From: Bacillota bacterium
Lineage (GTDB): Bacteria > Bacillota > Clostridia > Tissierellales > Peptoniphilaceae
DNA: 5,977 bases
Assembly: GCA_023443025.1 (NCBI GenBank)
Contig: JAEZWM010000083.1
Span: 1 to 5,977 of the forward strand
Direction of reading: 5' to 3'
This document shows, piece after piece, positions 1-5,977 of the stretch. The position numbers and the translations under genes are program-made. Within the stretch, counting starts at the first letter, position 1; each line of letters begins with the position of its first letter. Below the pieces are notes generated by a model, which ran no database searches, was not told the origin of the DNA, and worked only from the letters and a program-made list of their open reading frames with translations.

Positions 1-228
1 GCTGTTACTATTCCTGTAATTTCAGGACTATCTTCAAGTCATGGAGTGGATATTTCACAGGTGTTGATTTCTGTAATAGGACTTGGTGTTTCAACTCCTA
101 TTACATATTATTTTTTAAATAATAGAAGTTTTAAACCTATGACAGTAATAAAATTTGCAATAACCATTGCGATTAATTTTGTATTGGCGACTATGATTTC
201 TATGCTGATGCTATACTTAATAAAATAA
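1..228 (+). CDS. C-terminal end of an unidentified polytopic membrane protein (5' truncated by window edge)
   Basis: The reading frame is open from base 1 to a TAA at 226-228 and gives 75 residues beginning AVTIPVISGLSSSHG. A GTG at 46-48 could be mistaken for a start, but the frame runs on upstream and no ribosome binding site precedes the GTG, so this is the tail of a longer gene. Two hydrophobic stretches look like membrane helices: about residues 21-36 (VLISVIGLGVSTPITYYF region) and about residues 50-74 (VIKFAITIAINF to MLYLI). A short polar linker, NNRSFKP, joins them. The protein ends one lysine after the last helix. A transporter or permease is plausible, but I do not recognise the family and give no function. 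It converges on the lysine operon and shares its terminator, so it is transcribed separately and need not be functionally linked. Confidence is for a real coding region, not for a function. Confidence 0.7.
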   Translation, partial: AVTIPVISGLSSSHGVDISQVLISVIGLGVSTPITYYFLNNRSFKPMTVIKFAITIAINFVLATMISMLMLYLIK

Positions 229-239
229 ATATAAAATAG

Positions 240-269
240 AAAAAGGATCCTAATTTATGGATCCTTTTT
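240..269. terminator. Bidirectional rho-independent terminator between convergent units
   Basis: AAAAAGGATCC at 240-250 and GGATCCTTTTT at 259-269 form a perfect 11-bp inverted repeat around an 8-nt loop (TAATTTAT). Read on the + strand the stem ends in a T run that serves the membrane-protein gene, whose stop is 11 nt upstream. Read on the minus strand it ends in TTTTTCTATTTTAT and serves the lysine operon, whose last stop codon (ddh, 273-275) is 3 nt upstream. The stem has only six GC-type core positions per arm (GGATCC, four of them G or C), so termination may be moderate, but symmetry and placement make the call strong. Confidence 0.9.
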
Positions 270-272
270 AAA

Positions 273-1238
273 TTAAATCATTTTTAATAATTCATCGTAT
301 GGTTTAGGTGAAAGATACCTAAGTGGTATGTCCAATACTGTTTTTGCACCGTACTCTCCATTTGCATGTAGGTTGTAGCAGGCTCTTGCATATGCTAAAC
401 TAACCGCAGCAGTAAATTCGGGGTTACTTGCTAGTTCTAGTGAAAACTCGTAGATGGACATATGCTCATCGTCTGTGTATCCTCTTCTTATGACCACACC
501 GCCATGAGGCATGCCTTTATGATGAGCTTCATATTCTTCCATACTTATAAAGTCAACCTTTGTTTCATAGCCAACAAAATAATCGGGCATATTAACTATT
601 GCATCTCTTACTTTTTCTGCATTTGCACCTTCTTCAAGAACTACATAACAGTGTCTTTTATGTGCTGAATGTCCTGTGTATTTTACACTATGTCCTGCTT
701 TTATATTTTCTATAAGTTCGGTATTTGGTATGGTGTACTGAGCAGCTGCAGCAACGCCTTCTACTCTTCTAACTGCGTCACTATGGCCTTGGCTAACTCC
801 ACGTCCCCAGAATGTATAGGTTTCTCCACTTGGGAGTATGGATTCTGCAAGAACTCTATTAATAGAAAAGAGTCCCGGATCCCAACCTGAAGAAATTACT
901 GAGGTTTTTTTATTTTCAGTAGTTATACTATTAATCTTCTCAAAGTACTCTGGGATTTTGTTGTGATTATCATAACTGTCTACGGTATTGAAATGCTCAG
1001 CCAGAAATGGTGCTTGCTCCGGTATGTCATTTGCAGATCCTCCACAGAGTATGAGAACATCGATCTTATCTTTAAATTCTAAAATGTCTTTATAATTGTA
1101 GAATTTTACATCTCCGGTATCTTTCATATCTCTTCTGGTAAAAATTCCTACTAGTTCCATATCAGGTCTTTGTGAAATTCCTATCTCTACACCTTTACCT
1201 AGGTTTCCGTAACCAACGATTCCTATTCTAATACTCAT
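273..1238 (-). CDS. ddh: meso-Diaminopimelate D-dehydrogenase (EC 1.4.1.16)
   Basis: This cytosolic NADPH enzyme reductively aminates tetrahydrodipicolinate (as its open-chain keto form) with ammonia to meso-diaminopimelate in one step. That bypasses the four-step succinylase or acetylase routes. The 321 residues are near the usual size of about 326. The N-terminal Rossmann fold has GYGNLGKG at residues 9-16. Conserved substrate-site segments follow: VDSYDNH around Asp90, SSGWDPG with Trp119-Asp120, FWGRGVSQGHSDA from Phe143, HKRH with Arg195, GMPHGG with His245, and SNPE with Asn272. From memory these match the Corynebacterium glutamicum enzyme's substrate residues almost position for position. 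The ATG start shares one base with the dapB stop (TAATG), and its Shine-Dalgarno GGAGG lies inside the last dapB codons, so translation is probably coupled. It is the last gene of the operon. The family call is firm; its in vivo direction is inferred from context. Confidence 0.96.
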   Translation of the reverse strand: MSIRIGIVGYGNLGKGVEIGISQRPDMELVGIFTRRDMKDTGDVKFYNYKDILEFKDKIDVLILCGGSANDIPEQAPFLAEHFNTVDSYDNHNKIPEYFEKINSITTENKKTSVISSGWDPGLFSINRVLAESILPSGETYTFWGRGVSQGHSDAVRRVEGVAAAAQYTIPNTELIENIKAGHSVKYTGHSAHKRHCYVVLEEGANAEKVRDAIVNMPDYFVGYETKVDFISMEEYEAHHKGMPHGGVVIRRGYTDDEHMSIYEFSLELASNPEFTAAVSLAYARACYNLHANGEYGAKTVLDIPLRYLSPKPYDELLKMI

Positions 1239-1987
1239 TAATCCTCCACAAGTACATCGTTCATATTATAAAGTCCGGGTTTTCTATCGATTAAGAATCT
1301 TGCAGCTTTAATAGCTCCATTTGCAAAAATCTTTTTGGATGCTGCTATATGTTTAAGCTCTATAACTTCATCTTCTCCACAGTAGTAAAGCGTATGTTCA
1401 CCTACAATATTTCCACCTCTAAGTGAAGAGACACCTACTTCAGTGATAGGTCTTTCTTTATAAAAACCATCTCGTCCTTGAAGAGCATTGAGCTTTTCAT
1501 CTCTGCCTCGATTGACTGCTTCAAATAGCATCTTTGCTGTACCGCTCGGTGAATCTACTTTGTATCTATGATGTTTTTCTACGATTTCGATATCAAAATC
1601 TGAAAGCATATGAGCAAGTTTCTCTGCAATTATTTGCATAACATTAACTCCTAGGCTTAGGTTGCCTGAGTATAGTATAGGTATATTCTTTGAAGCTTCA
1701 TTTATTTTACTTACTTCTTCTTCTGAATAGCCTGTAGCTGCCAGTACGATTCCTAGATTCTTTTCAGTTGCGAAATTCAGTAGTTCATCAAGGGCTGCCG
1801 GTGAAGAAAAGTCGATGATGACATCCACATCTTCGTCTATGTTTAATGTATCGTAAACAGGATAGGGAAGGTCAGTCGTTTTTTCCTTTGCATATCCTGC
1901 CACTATTTCGTCTCTATTATGGGAGGCGACCACTTCTGTGATCGCCTTTCCCATTTGTCCGGTTGCTCCGGATAATAATATTTTCAT
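1238..1987 (-). CDS. dapB: 4-Hydroxy-tetrahydrodipicolinate reductase (EC 1.17.1.8)
   Basis: DapB reduces the DapA product to tetrahydrodipicolinate with NAD(P)H. The 249-residue protein is slightly shorter than E. coli DapB (273). It starts with the dinucleotide-binding loop GATGQMG (residues 7-13). IDFSSPAALDE (about 58-68) and AATGYSEEE (about 83-91) belong to the same cofactor domain. The signature EKHHRYKVDSPSGTA (137-151) carries the catalytic His-His pair (139/140), Lys143 and the substrate-binding SGT loop. The C-terminal stretch from SLRGGNIVGEHT through FANGAIKAARFL is typical of the family. The ATG at 1985-1987 follows AAAGGTGG, whose first bases overlap the dapA stop codon; the intergenic gap is 10 nt. 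The stop TAA overlaps the ddh start by one base. No key residue is missing. Cofactor preference (NADH or NADPH) cannot be decided by eye. Confidence 0.97.
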   Translation of the reverse strand: MKILLSGATGQMGKAITEVVASHNRDEIVAGYAKEKTTDLPYPVYDTLNIDEDVDVIIDFSSPAALDELLNFATEKNLGIVLAATGYSEEEVSKINEASKNIPILYSGNLSLGVNVMQIIAEKLAHMLSDFDIEIVEKHHRYKVDSPSGTAKMLFEAVNRGRDEKLNALQGRDGFYKERPITEVGVSSLRGGNIVGEHTLYYCGEDEVIELKHIAASKKIFANGAIKAARFLIDRKPGLYNMNDVLVED

Positions 1988-1997
1988 TTGGCCACCT

Positions 1998-2879
1998 TTA
2001 TAATTTTCCTAGTGCAGTTAATTCAGTTTCAAGAAGTGATTTTGTACTATCTTCAGCTTCGAAAAGTGGAAGTCTCAAACTACCTACATTATGTCCCATA
2101 AGATTCATCGCAGCTTTCACCGGGATTGGGTTTGTTTCAACAAATAGAGAATCAATGAATGGCTTTAATAAAAGTTGAAGTTTTGTAGCTTTTTCAGTGT
2201 CACCTTCGAAATAGCTCGCTACCATATCATGAGTTTCACGAGGAAGTACATTCGCTAGTACTGAAATTACTCCAACGCCGCCAACTGAAAGTATTGGAAC
2301 TATCATGTCGTCATTTCCTGAATAGATGGCAAAATCCTTAGGAGTATTATTTCTAACATCTATAGCATAAGAGATGTCTCCTGTCGCATCTTTAATCCCT
2401 ACAATATTTTCAATCTCAGATAGTGCACTTACAGTTTCAACAGGGATATTCACTCCTGTTCTACCTGGAACTGTGTAGAGGATAATTGGTACAGGAGCAG
2501 CTGCATTTGCTATACTTTTAAAGTGCTCGTAAAGTCCTCTTTTGCTTGTTTTATTGTAGTATGGAGTAACTACAAGTAGACCGTCTACTCCTAGTTCAAC
2601 AACTTTTTTACTGAAGGCTGCCGAAGCAGCCGTATTATTACTCCCTGTGCCTGCAATTACCGGTATCCTACCGTCTACAACTTCAACAGCTTTCGAAATT
2701 ACTGCGAGCTTTTCTTCTTCTGACATTGTAGATGCTTCGCCAGTTGTACCTGTAACGATTATTGCATCGGTGCCATTTTCAAGATGAAAATTTAAAAGTG
2801 AAACAAATCTTTCATAATTTACGCTACCATCTTCATTAAAAGGGGTGACTATGGCAACGCCTGATCCTGTATATAACAT
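1998..2879 (-). CDS. dapA: 4-Hydroxy-tetrahydrodipicolinate synthase (EC 4.3.3.7)
   Basis: DapA condenses pyruvate with L-aspartate 4-semialdehyde, the committed step into the diaminopimelate branch. The 293-residue class I aldolase-type TIM barrel has the usual length (E. coli 292). Visible catalytic parts are GTTGE (44-48, Thr45/Thr46 of the proton relay), TPYYNK (105-110), LYTVPGRTG with Tyr135 and the carboxylate-binding Arg140, and GIKDATGD with the Schiff-base Lys163. The C-terminal ETNPIPVKAAMNLMG is also typical of true DapA, which argues against the related N-acetylneuraminate lyase or keto-acid aldolases, as does the neighbourhood of asd and dapB. The ATG start has AAGGAGGA 5 nt upstream (2885-2892), and the gap to asd is 27 nt. 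Whether lysine inhibits the enzyme cannot be told; enzymes of Gram-positive bacteria are often insensitive. Confidence 0.97.
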   Translation of the reverse strand: MLYTGSGVAIVTPFNEDGSVNYERFVSLLNFHLENGTDAIIVTGTTGEASTMSEEEKLAVISKAVEVVDGRIPVIAGTGSNNTAASAAFSKKVVELGVDGLLVVTPYYNKTSKRGLYEHFKSIANAAAPVPIILYTVPGRTGVNIPVETVSALSEIENIVGIKDATGDISYAIDVRNNTPKDFAIYSGNDDMIVPILSVGGVGVISVLANVLPRETHDMVASYFEGDTEKATKLQLLLKPFIDSLFVETNPIPVKAAMNLMGHNVGSLRLPLFEAEDSTKSLLETELTALGKL

Positions 2880-2906
2880 AATTATCCTCCTTGTATTAAG
2901 CGGATC

Positions 2907-3887
2907 CTACAACCTTTCTAAAATCAGTTCAGCGATTTGAACTGTGTTAGTTGCGGCTCCTTTTCTAATATTATCTGCAACGCACCATAAGTTGATTCCG
3001 TTGTCTACACTAAAGTCTCTTCTAATTCTTCCAACAAAAACTTCATCTTTTTCATCTGCATTTTCTTGTAGTGGGTATACCAAATTATCTAAATCATCTT
3101 CTACTACTACACATGGTGCTTCTTTTAGTACTTTATAAACCTCTTCTAGCTCAAATGGTTTTTCAAACTCAATATTCATACTTACTGCATGAGAGTTTTT
3201 AACAGGAACACGAACTGTTGTTGCTGTTACTCTAATATCATCGTCTCCAAGTATCTTATGAGTCTCATCTATCATTTTTAATTCTTCTTTGGTGTATCCA
3301 TTTTCAGTAAATGAGTCTATATGTGGTAGGCAGTTTTTACTGATTGAGTATGGATAGTTATCACAAGTTCCTTCTTCTAAATCCTTAACTCCTGCAACTC
3401 CTGAGCCCGATACTGCCTGATAAGTATTGTAAACTACTCTTTTTAGACCAAATGCATCATAAAGAGGCTTAAGTACTACAACTGATTGTATTGTTGAGCA
3501 GTTAGGGTTAGATACAAGCATTGAATCTTCTTTAAGCGATTCAGGGTTTACTTCCGGAACCACTAGAGGTATGTTTTCATCCATTCTGAAACATGAGCTG
3601 TTATCTACTACTATAACGCCTTTTTCGTTTGCGATTGGAGCGAACTTTTCTGATATTGCTCCGCCTGCTGAAAATAATGCTATGTCGATGTCCCTATCAA
3701 AAGAATCTTCTTTTAACTCTTCTACGACTACTTCTTTACCTCTAAAGTTTATAACTTCTCCAGCTGATTTTGCTGATGAGAATAAGTAGAGATTCTCTAT
3801 AGGGAAGTCTCTTAGTTCTAATACCTTAAGTATTGTGTTTCCAACCATTCCTGTTGCGCCAACTACTGCTAAATTTGCCTTTTTCAT
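2907..3887 (-). CDS. asd: Aspartate-semialdehyde dehydrogenase (EC 1.2.1.11)
   Basis: Asd reduces L-aspartyl-4-phosphate to L-aspartate 4-semialdehyde with NADPH, feeding DapA and, in principle, the threonine/methionine branch. From the start chosen here it has 326 residues. The Rossmann loop GATGMVG is at 10-16, SSAKSAG at 37-43 and FSAGG at 72-76. The catalytic Cys130 lies in SNPNCSTIQ, the active-site Gln157 in TYQAVSGSG, and the catalytic His233 in VPVKNSHAV. RRDFSVDNGINLWCVADNIRKGAA (289-312) ends the catalytic domain. A longer frame opens at 3929, adding 14 residues (MHWQTNLIYNRRKK), but it overlaps lysC and lacks a good ribosome site. The ATG at 3885-3887 has AGGAGG 6 nt upstream and gives the conserved KKANLAVVGATG start. 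The gap to lysC is 13 nt. The stop is TAG. The sequence looks like the Gram-positive form of the family. Confidence 0.97.
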   Translation of the reverse strand: MKKANLAVVGATGMVGNTILKVLELRDFPIENLYLFSSAKSAGEVINFRGKEVVVEELKEDSFDRDIDIALFSAGGAISEKFAPIANEKGVIVVDNSSCFRMDENIPLVVPEVNPESLKEDSMLVSNPNCSTIQSVVVLKPLYDAFGLKRVVYNTYQAVSGSGVAGVKDLEEGTCDNYPYSISKNCLPHIDSFTENGYTKEELKMIDETHKILGDDDIRVTATTVRVPVKNSHAVSMNIEFEKPFELEEVYKVLKEAPCVVVEDDLDNLVYPLQENADEKDEVFVGRIRRDFSVDNGINLWCVADNIRKGAATNTVQIAELILERL

Positions 3888-3893
3888 CTTTTT

Positions 3894-3899
3894 CCTCCT
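3894..3899 (-). promoter_or_regulatory. Ribosome binding site that fixes the asd start at 3887
   Basis: The minus strand reads TAGGAGGAAAAAG then ATG. AGGAGG is a full-strength Shine-Dalgarno with a 6-nt spacer to the ATG at 3885-3887. It sits in the 13-nt gap after the lysC stop. This selects the 326-residue Asd over the 340-residue reading starting at 3929. Confidence 0.93.
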
Positions 3900-3900
3900 A

Positions 3901-5091
3901 TTATAAATTAAATTCGTCTGCCAATGCATTTACTATTTTAATTGCATTGTCACTATCTACTACATATGAGATGCTTATCTCAGATGTTGATACCTCATAA
4001 AACTTTATGTTTTCGTTTAAGAATACATTGAAAGCTCTTGCCGCTACTCCGACTTGGTTTCTCATTGCCGTTCCAATAATCGAAACTTTGCTTACTTCCG
4101 ATGTAAATCTATGGTTAAGATTCATGTCAGTTAGCATTCTGCTTATTTTAGACATATTGTCGACTGTACTAGTAAAAGAAGTTATTGGGTTTCCTTCTCT
4201 GTCTATTGAATGACTAATGATATCGACATTTATATTGTTATCTGCAAGTTTTGCAAAACACTCTATAATCCTTGATTCTTCGCCGGCTTCCTCTGTAATA
4301 TTTACAAGTAATCTGCCGTCTAAATTTGAAATATTGGTTATGGAACTTTTTTCCAAATTCTCAACCTCCGTTTTAATATGTGTCCCTGGTATATCTCCGG
4401 TATTAAGTGCTATATATAATGGAACTGAGTATTTTTCAGCCATTTCTACAGATCTTGGCTCTATGACTTTTGCTCCTAGATTTGCCATCTCCATAGTTTC
4501 TTCATAAGTAATGCATTCAAGCTTTTTAGCTTTTGATCTGATCCTTGGATCTACCGTATAGATTCCCTTTACATCGGTGTATATTTCACAGTTAAAGCCT
4601 AGCGAAGCTGCGATTGCTACTGCTGAAGTATCCGAGCCTCCACGACCTAGAGTAGTCAAATCACCATTTTCATTCATTCCTTGGAAACCTGTTACTATAA
4701 TTATCTTTCCATCTGAAAGTTCATTTTCTAATCTTTCTGTGTCGATATTGTCAATTCTGCTTTTTGAATGTTCGCCGGTTGTTCTAAATCCTGCTTGAAA
4801 ACCCGTTAGAGCTACAGTATCTTGGTTGATTGAATTAAGATAAATGGACATAAGTGATGCAGATACCATTTCACCTGTATTAAGGAGCATATCCATATCT
4901 CTAGAATTTGGCTCTTCTGTTAGCTCATCCGCTAAGGAGATTAGATTATTTGTAGTCTTTCCCATAGCTGAAACAACTACTATAACACTATCATATTCAT
5001 CCTTTTTCTTTAGTATTAATTTACATACATCTTTTATTTTATCGGTGGTTGCCACGGAAGATCCACCGAATTTAAGTACAACTCCAGTCAA
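3901..5091 (-). CDS. lysC: Monofunctional aspartokinase (EC 2.7.2.4), two ACT domains, TTG start
   Basis: Aspartokinase phosphorylates L-aspartate with ATP, the first step of the aspartate amino-acid family. The 396 residues fit the monofunctional Gram-positive class (about 400). The kinase domain shows KFGGSSV (7-13), VVSAMGKTTN (39-48), LLNTGEMVS (69-77), TLGRGGSDTSA (147-157) and YTDVKGIYTVDPR (171-183). Two ACT regulatory domains follow, about 258-325 and 335-396. The first lacks the common D-x-P-G effector loop and reads VNITEEAGEESRI instead. That recalls, from memory, B. subtilis DapG (diaminopimelate-sensitive aspartokinase I) more than LysC, so dapG is an alternative symbol. Translation begins at TTG (5089-5091), supported by GAGGTGAT just upstream and by the expected position of KFGG. 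TTG overlaps the lysA stop (TTGA), suggesting translational coupling. I see no well-placed internal start for a separate beta subunit. Enzyme identity is firm; effector specificity is open. Confidence 0.95.
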   Translation of the reverse strand: MTGVVLKFGGSSVATTDKIKDVCKLILKKKDEYDSVIVVVSAMGKTTNNLISLADELTEEPNSRDMDMLLNTGEMVSASLMSIYLNSINQDTVALTGFQAGFRTTGEHSKSRIDNIDTERLENELSDGKIIIVTGFQGMNENGDLTTLGRGGSDTSAVAIAASLGFNCEIYTDVKGIYTVDPRIRSKAKKLECITYEETMEMANLGAKVIEPRSVEMAEKYSVPLYIALNTGDIPGTHIKTEVENLEKSSITNISNLDGRLLVNITEEAGEESRIIECFAKLADNNINVDIISHSIDREGNPITSFTSTVDNMSKISRMLTDMNLNHRFTSEVSKVSIIGTAMRNQVGVAARAFNVFLNENIKFYEVSTSEISISYVVDSDNAIKIVNALADEFNL

Positions 5092-5977
5092 TCTATCACC
5101 TCATCATTTCTAATTAAATCTTTGTAAGTTTCTCTTTTTACTACAAGCTTTGATTCCCCATCATTTACAAATACGACTGCCGGTCTCGGAATTCGGTTAT
5201 AATTTGAACTCATTGAATAGTTGTAAGCACCGGTTGAATTTATGAGGAGTAAATCGCCTGGAGTTGGATTTGCGAGATCTGTGTTATGAATCAGAATATC
5301 TCCGGTTTCACAGCATTTTCCTGCGACTCTATACGATCCGGTAGTTTCTTTGTCCATTTTATTTACTATAGCCGCTTCATATTTTGCTTGATATAGAGAA
5401 GGTCTTGGGTTATCTGTCATACCTCCATCTACAAAAACATAGGGAAGACCGGCCATAGTGTTTTTAACGGAGCCCACTGTGTATAGTGTAGATCCATATG
5501 AGTTTATAAGCGAACGACCCGGTTCGATACTTATATACTCCGGTTCAAGATTTAGCTCTGTTAATTTGTTTTCTATATGCGTTATATACTGTCTTAAAAA
5601 ACCTTCGATTTCAAATGGATTGTCTTCTTCAGTATAATAAACTCCAAATCCGCCACCTAGATTTATTTCGTTTATCTTTAAACCTGCTTTATCTTCTATC
5701 GATTTAGCGTATTCTATCATTGCATCGGCTTCTTTTAAGAATGTATCTCCATCAAAAACTTGCGACCCTACATGACAGTGTATACCGGCAAATTCAATTA
5801 CCGGATCTTCATTCATAGTTTTAATAAAGCTTAGTGTGTTATCATCAAAGATGCTTAGTCCAAACTTTGAATCATTTTTTGTAGTTTGAATATACTCATG
5901 GGTATGAGCTTCAATTCCCGGATTAACCCTTAGTAGAACTCTTGCGGTTTTGTTCTTATCTCTTAAAATGTTACTTA
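5088..5977 (-). CDS. lysA: Diaminopimelate decarboxylase (EC 4.1.1.20), 5' end off the right edge
   Basis: LysA is a fold-type III PLP enzyme that decarboxylates meso-diaminopimelate to L-lysine. The frame is open from the right edge to TGA at 5088-5090, giving 295 C-terminal residues of an expected 420 or so. An in-frame ATG at 5816 is internal: upstream the frame keeps reading family sequence (LLRVNPGIEAHTHEYI, then SKFGLSI). In fragment numbering, HCHVGSQ is at 66-72, the PLP-phosphate glycine loop GGGFG at 107-111, EPGRS at 151-155, FVDGGMTDNPRPSLY at 181-195, the partner-subunit active-site CCETGD at 221-226 (catalytic Cys222) and GAYNYSM with Tyr251. The missing N-terminus should carry the PLP lysine. 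The CETGD and DNPRP motifs favour LysA over ornithine or arginine decarboxylases of the same fold. It is the most upstream operon gene visible; its stop overlaps the lysC start by 4 nt. Confidence 0.96.
   Translation of the reverse strand, partial: SNILRDKNKTARVLLRVNPGIEAHTHEYIQTTKNDSKFGLSIFDDNTLSFIKTMNEDPVIEFAGIHCHVGSQVFDGDTFLKEADAMIEYAKSIEDKAGLKINEINLGGGFGVYYTEEDNPFEIEGFLRQYITHIENKLTELNLEPEYISIEPGRSLINSYGSTLYTVGSVKNTMAGLPYVFVDGGMTDNPRPSLYQAKYEAAIVNKMDKETTGSYRVAGKCCETGDILIHNTDLANPTPGDLLLINSTGAYNYSMSSNYNRIPRPAVVFVNDGESKLVVKRETYKDLIRNDEVID
5095..5102 (-). promoter_or_regulatory. Ribosome binding site supporting the TTG start of lysC
   Basis: The minus strand reads GATGAGGTGATAGA then TTG. The eight bases GAGGTGAT match the complement of the 16S rRNA 3' end (AAGGAGGTGATC), and the GAGG core ends 7 nt before the TTG. 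The site lies wholly inside the last codons of lysA, as expected for coupled translation across the TTGA overlap. No ATG in frame gives the conserved N-terminal strand. Confidence 0.85.

Larger units (their letters stand above)
273..5977 (-). other. Lysine biosynthesis operon lysA-lysC-asd-dapA-dapB-ddh
   Basis: Six minus-strand genes are packed with junctions of -4, 13, 27, 10 and -1 nt and end at one intrinsic terminator. No gap is large enough for a terminator or a clear separate promoter, so a single transcript is inferred. The products make a continuous route from L-aspartate through meso-diaminopimelate to L-lysine. From lysC onward the gene order follows the reaction order. The promoter and any leader control element (for example a lysine riboswitch, common ahead of such genes in Bacillota) would lie beyond the right edge and cannot be assessed. 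Confidence 0.88.

Noticed and set aside
462..890. Two adjacent + strand ORFs of 68 and 73 codons
   Set aside because: They lie wholly antisense to ddh, have Cys/Phe/Tyr-rich low-complexity translations with no family resemblance, and are best explained as frame shadows of a conserved gene.
2880..2906. Internal promoter or terminator in the largest junction (asd-dapA)
   Set aside because: The 27-nt gap is filled mainly by the dapA ribosome site; there is no hairpin and no room for a full -35/-10 promoter.
3901..4494. Internal in-frame start in lysC for a separate ACT-only beta subunit, as in B. subtilis LysC
   Set aside because: Candidate Met200, Met202 and Met217 lack a properly spaced Shine-Dalgarno (the GGAG before Met202 abuts the ATG), and there is no Met near residues 245-262 where the B. 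subtilis subunit would begin.
1963..5113. Several + strand ORFs of 64-96 codons opposite dapB, dapA, asd and lysC
   Set aside because: Ser/Thr/Leu-rich translations with no recognisable motif or ribosome site, fully covered by strongly conserved minus-strand genes.
5088..5816. A complete 242-residue lysA starting at the ATG at 5816
   Set aside because: The frame stays open to the window edge and encodes conserved LysA sequence upstream (LLRVNPGIEAHTHEYI, SKFGLSI), so the Met is internal and the gene is truncated only by the window.
5800..5977. Lysine riboswitch or promoter at the right edge
   Set aside because: This stretch is lysA coding sequence throughout; any leader must be beyond the window.
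1..5977. Mobile elements, CRISPR arrays, tRNA/rRNA genes or a novel defence-type system
   Set aside because: No transposase, spaced direct repeats, structured RNA or foreign-looking segment was seen; coding is nearly continuous and every full gene belongs to a known lysine-pathway family.

Overview
The window reads as a conventional, compact lysine/diaminopimelate biosynthesis operon from a low-GC Gram-positive bacterium (Bacillota). The signs are AT-rich DNA, strong AGGAGG-type ribosome binding sites before nearly every gene, a TTG start, short spacers or overlaps between genes, and Gram-positive-style Asd and DapA proteins. A clostridial or Tissierellia-like anaerobe is my best guess, but that is inference; nothing here fixes the genus.

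Layout, left to right. Positions 1-228 (+ strand) are the 3' end of an unidentified polytopic membrane protein whose start lies off the left edge. Positions 240-269 hold a perfect 11-bp inverted repeat flanked by A and T runs, a bidirectional intrinsic terminator between two convergent transcription units. Everything else is on the minus strand. In transcription order (right to left) it is lysA (partial, 5' end off the right edge), lysC/dapG-type aspartokinase, asd, dapA, dapB and ddh, which ends 3 bp before the terminator. Gaps between genes run from a 4-nt overlap to 27 nt, so the six genes are almost certainly one mRNA. No stretch over 300 bases lacks a gene.

Together the six products cover every step from L-aspartate to L-lysine. 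Aspartokinase phosphorylates aspartate, Asd reduces the aspartyl phosphate to the semialdehyde, DapA condenses that with pyruvate, and DapB reduces the dihydrodipicolinate-type product to tetrahydrodipicolinate. Ddh aminates this in one step to meso-diaminopimelate, and LysA decarboxylates that to lysine. Using Ddh removes the need for the succinylase/acetylase genes (dapD/dapH, aminotransferase, dapE, dapF), none of which is in the window. Apart from lysA being first, gene order follows pathway order.

Two starts need care: asd begins at 3887, not at the longer ORF start at 3929, and lysC uses TTG at 5091, overlapping the lysA stop. The promoter and any lysine-responsive leader would lie upstream of lysA, outside the window. 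I see no mobile element, CRISPR, RNA gene or clearly novel system. The points most worth a second look are the self-contained pathway, the atypical regulatory ACT region of the aspartokinase, and the unidentified membrane protein.
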